64,000 nt of DNA. It comes from Pseudomonadota bacterium (GTDB lineage Bacteria > Pseudomonadota > Alphaproteobacteria > Sphingomonadales > Sphingomonadaceae). Position 1 is the first letter of the stretch. Each line of letters begins with the position of its first letter. Below the pieces are notes generated by a model. It was given only the letters and a program-made list of their open reading frames with translations. It had not been told where the DNA came from and made no database searches. The DNA is taken from assembly GCA_023436615.1 (NCBI GenBank), contig JAEZIO010000026.1, positions 22,322 to 86,321 of the forward strand. Direction: 5' to 3'. The translations under genes and the position numbers were made by a program. This document shows, piece after piece, positions 63,924 to 64,000 of the stretch.

Positions 63924-64000
63924 GATGCCCCCTTTTCGACTGTAGTGGCGTTGAACGCGCCGCTGCAGCACTCTACCTATCGCGGACTTGATTGTTCAGG

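Overview
The window is about 64 kb of dense, high-GC chromosome from an alphaproteobacterium, most likely a member of the Sphingomonadaceae (Sphingomonas or Sphingomicrobium type). The pointers are a large TonB-dependent receptor, an AddAB rather than RecBCD recombination system, a DivL-type pseudo-histidine kinase, a circularly permuted two-piece tmRNA whose tag reads ANDNEALAIAA, EcfG-like GGAAC-N17-CGTT promoters, and many TTG/GTG starts with good Shine-Dalgarno sites. No insertion sequence, prophage, integrase, CRISPR array or rRNA operon was seen. This is core chromosome with a few accessory small genes.

Layout. 1-3.7 kb: end of an upstream gene and a TonB-dependent receptor closed by a clear terminator. 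3.7-15.2 kb: one long plus-strand run, divL-tsaE-amgK-murU-addB (each gene overlaps the next), then addA and trxA, with a tiny membrane-protein gene on the minus strand between addB and addA. 15.2-23.9 kb: a GFA-family enzyme, secA, a bifunctional putA with an uncertain start, and a minus-strand Rieske/FAD oxidoreductase-folE pair preceded by tRNA-Asn. 24-33 kb: nadK, mfd, sdhE, a 2OG-Fe(II) oxygenase, recG, a small DMT-type permease and tyrS. 33-38 kb: a DOMON-like protein, a NamZ (DUF1343) exo-muramidase whose start codon lies in a palindromic repeat, two L,D-transpeptidases, a hemerythrin. 38-46 kb: rsmD, rluB, a receiver protein, ampG, folC, accD, pyrF, a LapA-type protein. 45-54 kb: a beta-lactamase-like hydrolase, a cupredoxin, a DUF2383 protein, an exported methyltransferase-like protein coupled to a dicarboxylate-type symporter, a LytS/LytTR two-component system and small stress-type proteins. 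53.8-64 kb: a HAD phosphatase/2H-phosphoesterase-like pair, a MurC/Mpl-type ligase, a D-aminoacylase-like lipoprotein, an S66 L,D-carboxypeptidase, a SWIB protein, a Nudix hydrolase, a lipoprotein, the tmRNA, a secreted amidohydrolase, a repeat-flanked hypothetical gene and mscL.

A recurring theme is peptidoglycan turnover. amgK and murU (MurNAc salvage), namZ, ampG, an S66 carboxypeptidase, a MurC/Mpl-like ligase, two L,D-transpeptidases and a beta-lactamase-like enzyme all fall within about 50 kb, although not as one operon. Cell-cycle control (divL), ribosome and tRNA maintenance (tsaE, rsmD, rluB, tyrS, tmRNA) and DNA repair (addAB, mfd, recG) make up most of the rest. The packing is extreme: six ATGA-type start/stop overlaps between co-directional genes, and four convergent pairs that share exactly four bases of nested stop codons.

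The less routine items are DivL with tyrosine in place of the phospho-accepting histidine, the tmRNA with three tandem pseudoknots sharing one loop motif, the HAD/2H gene pair, the metal-ligand-depleted D-aminoacylase homologue, and the two repeat elements. All calls rest on reading the sequence and on family knowledge; no database search was run.
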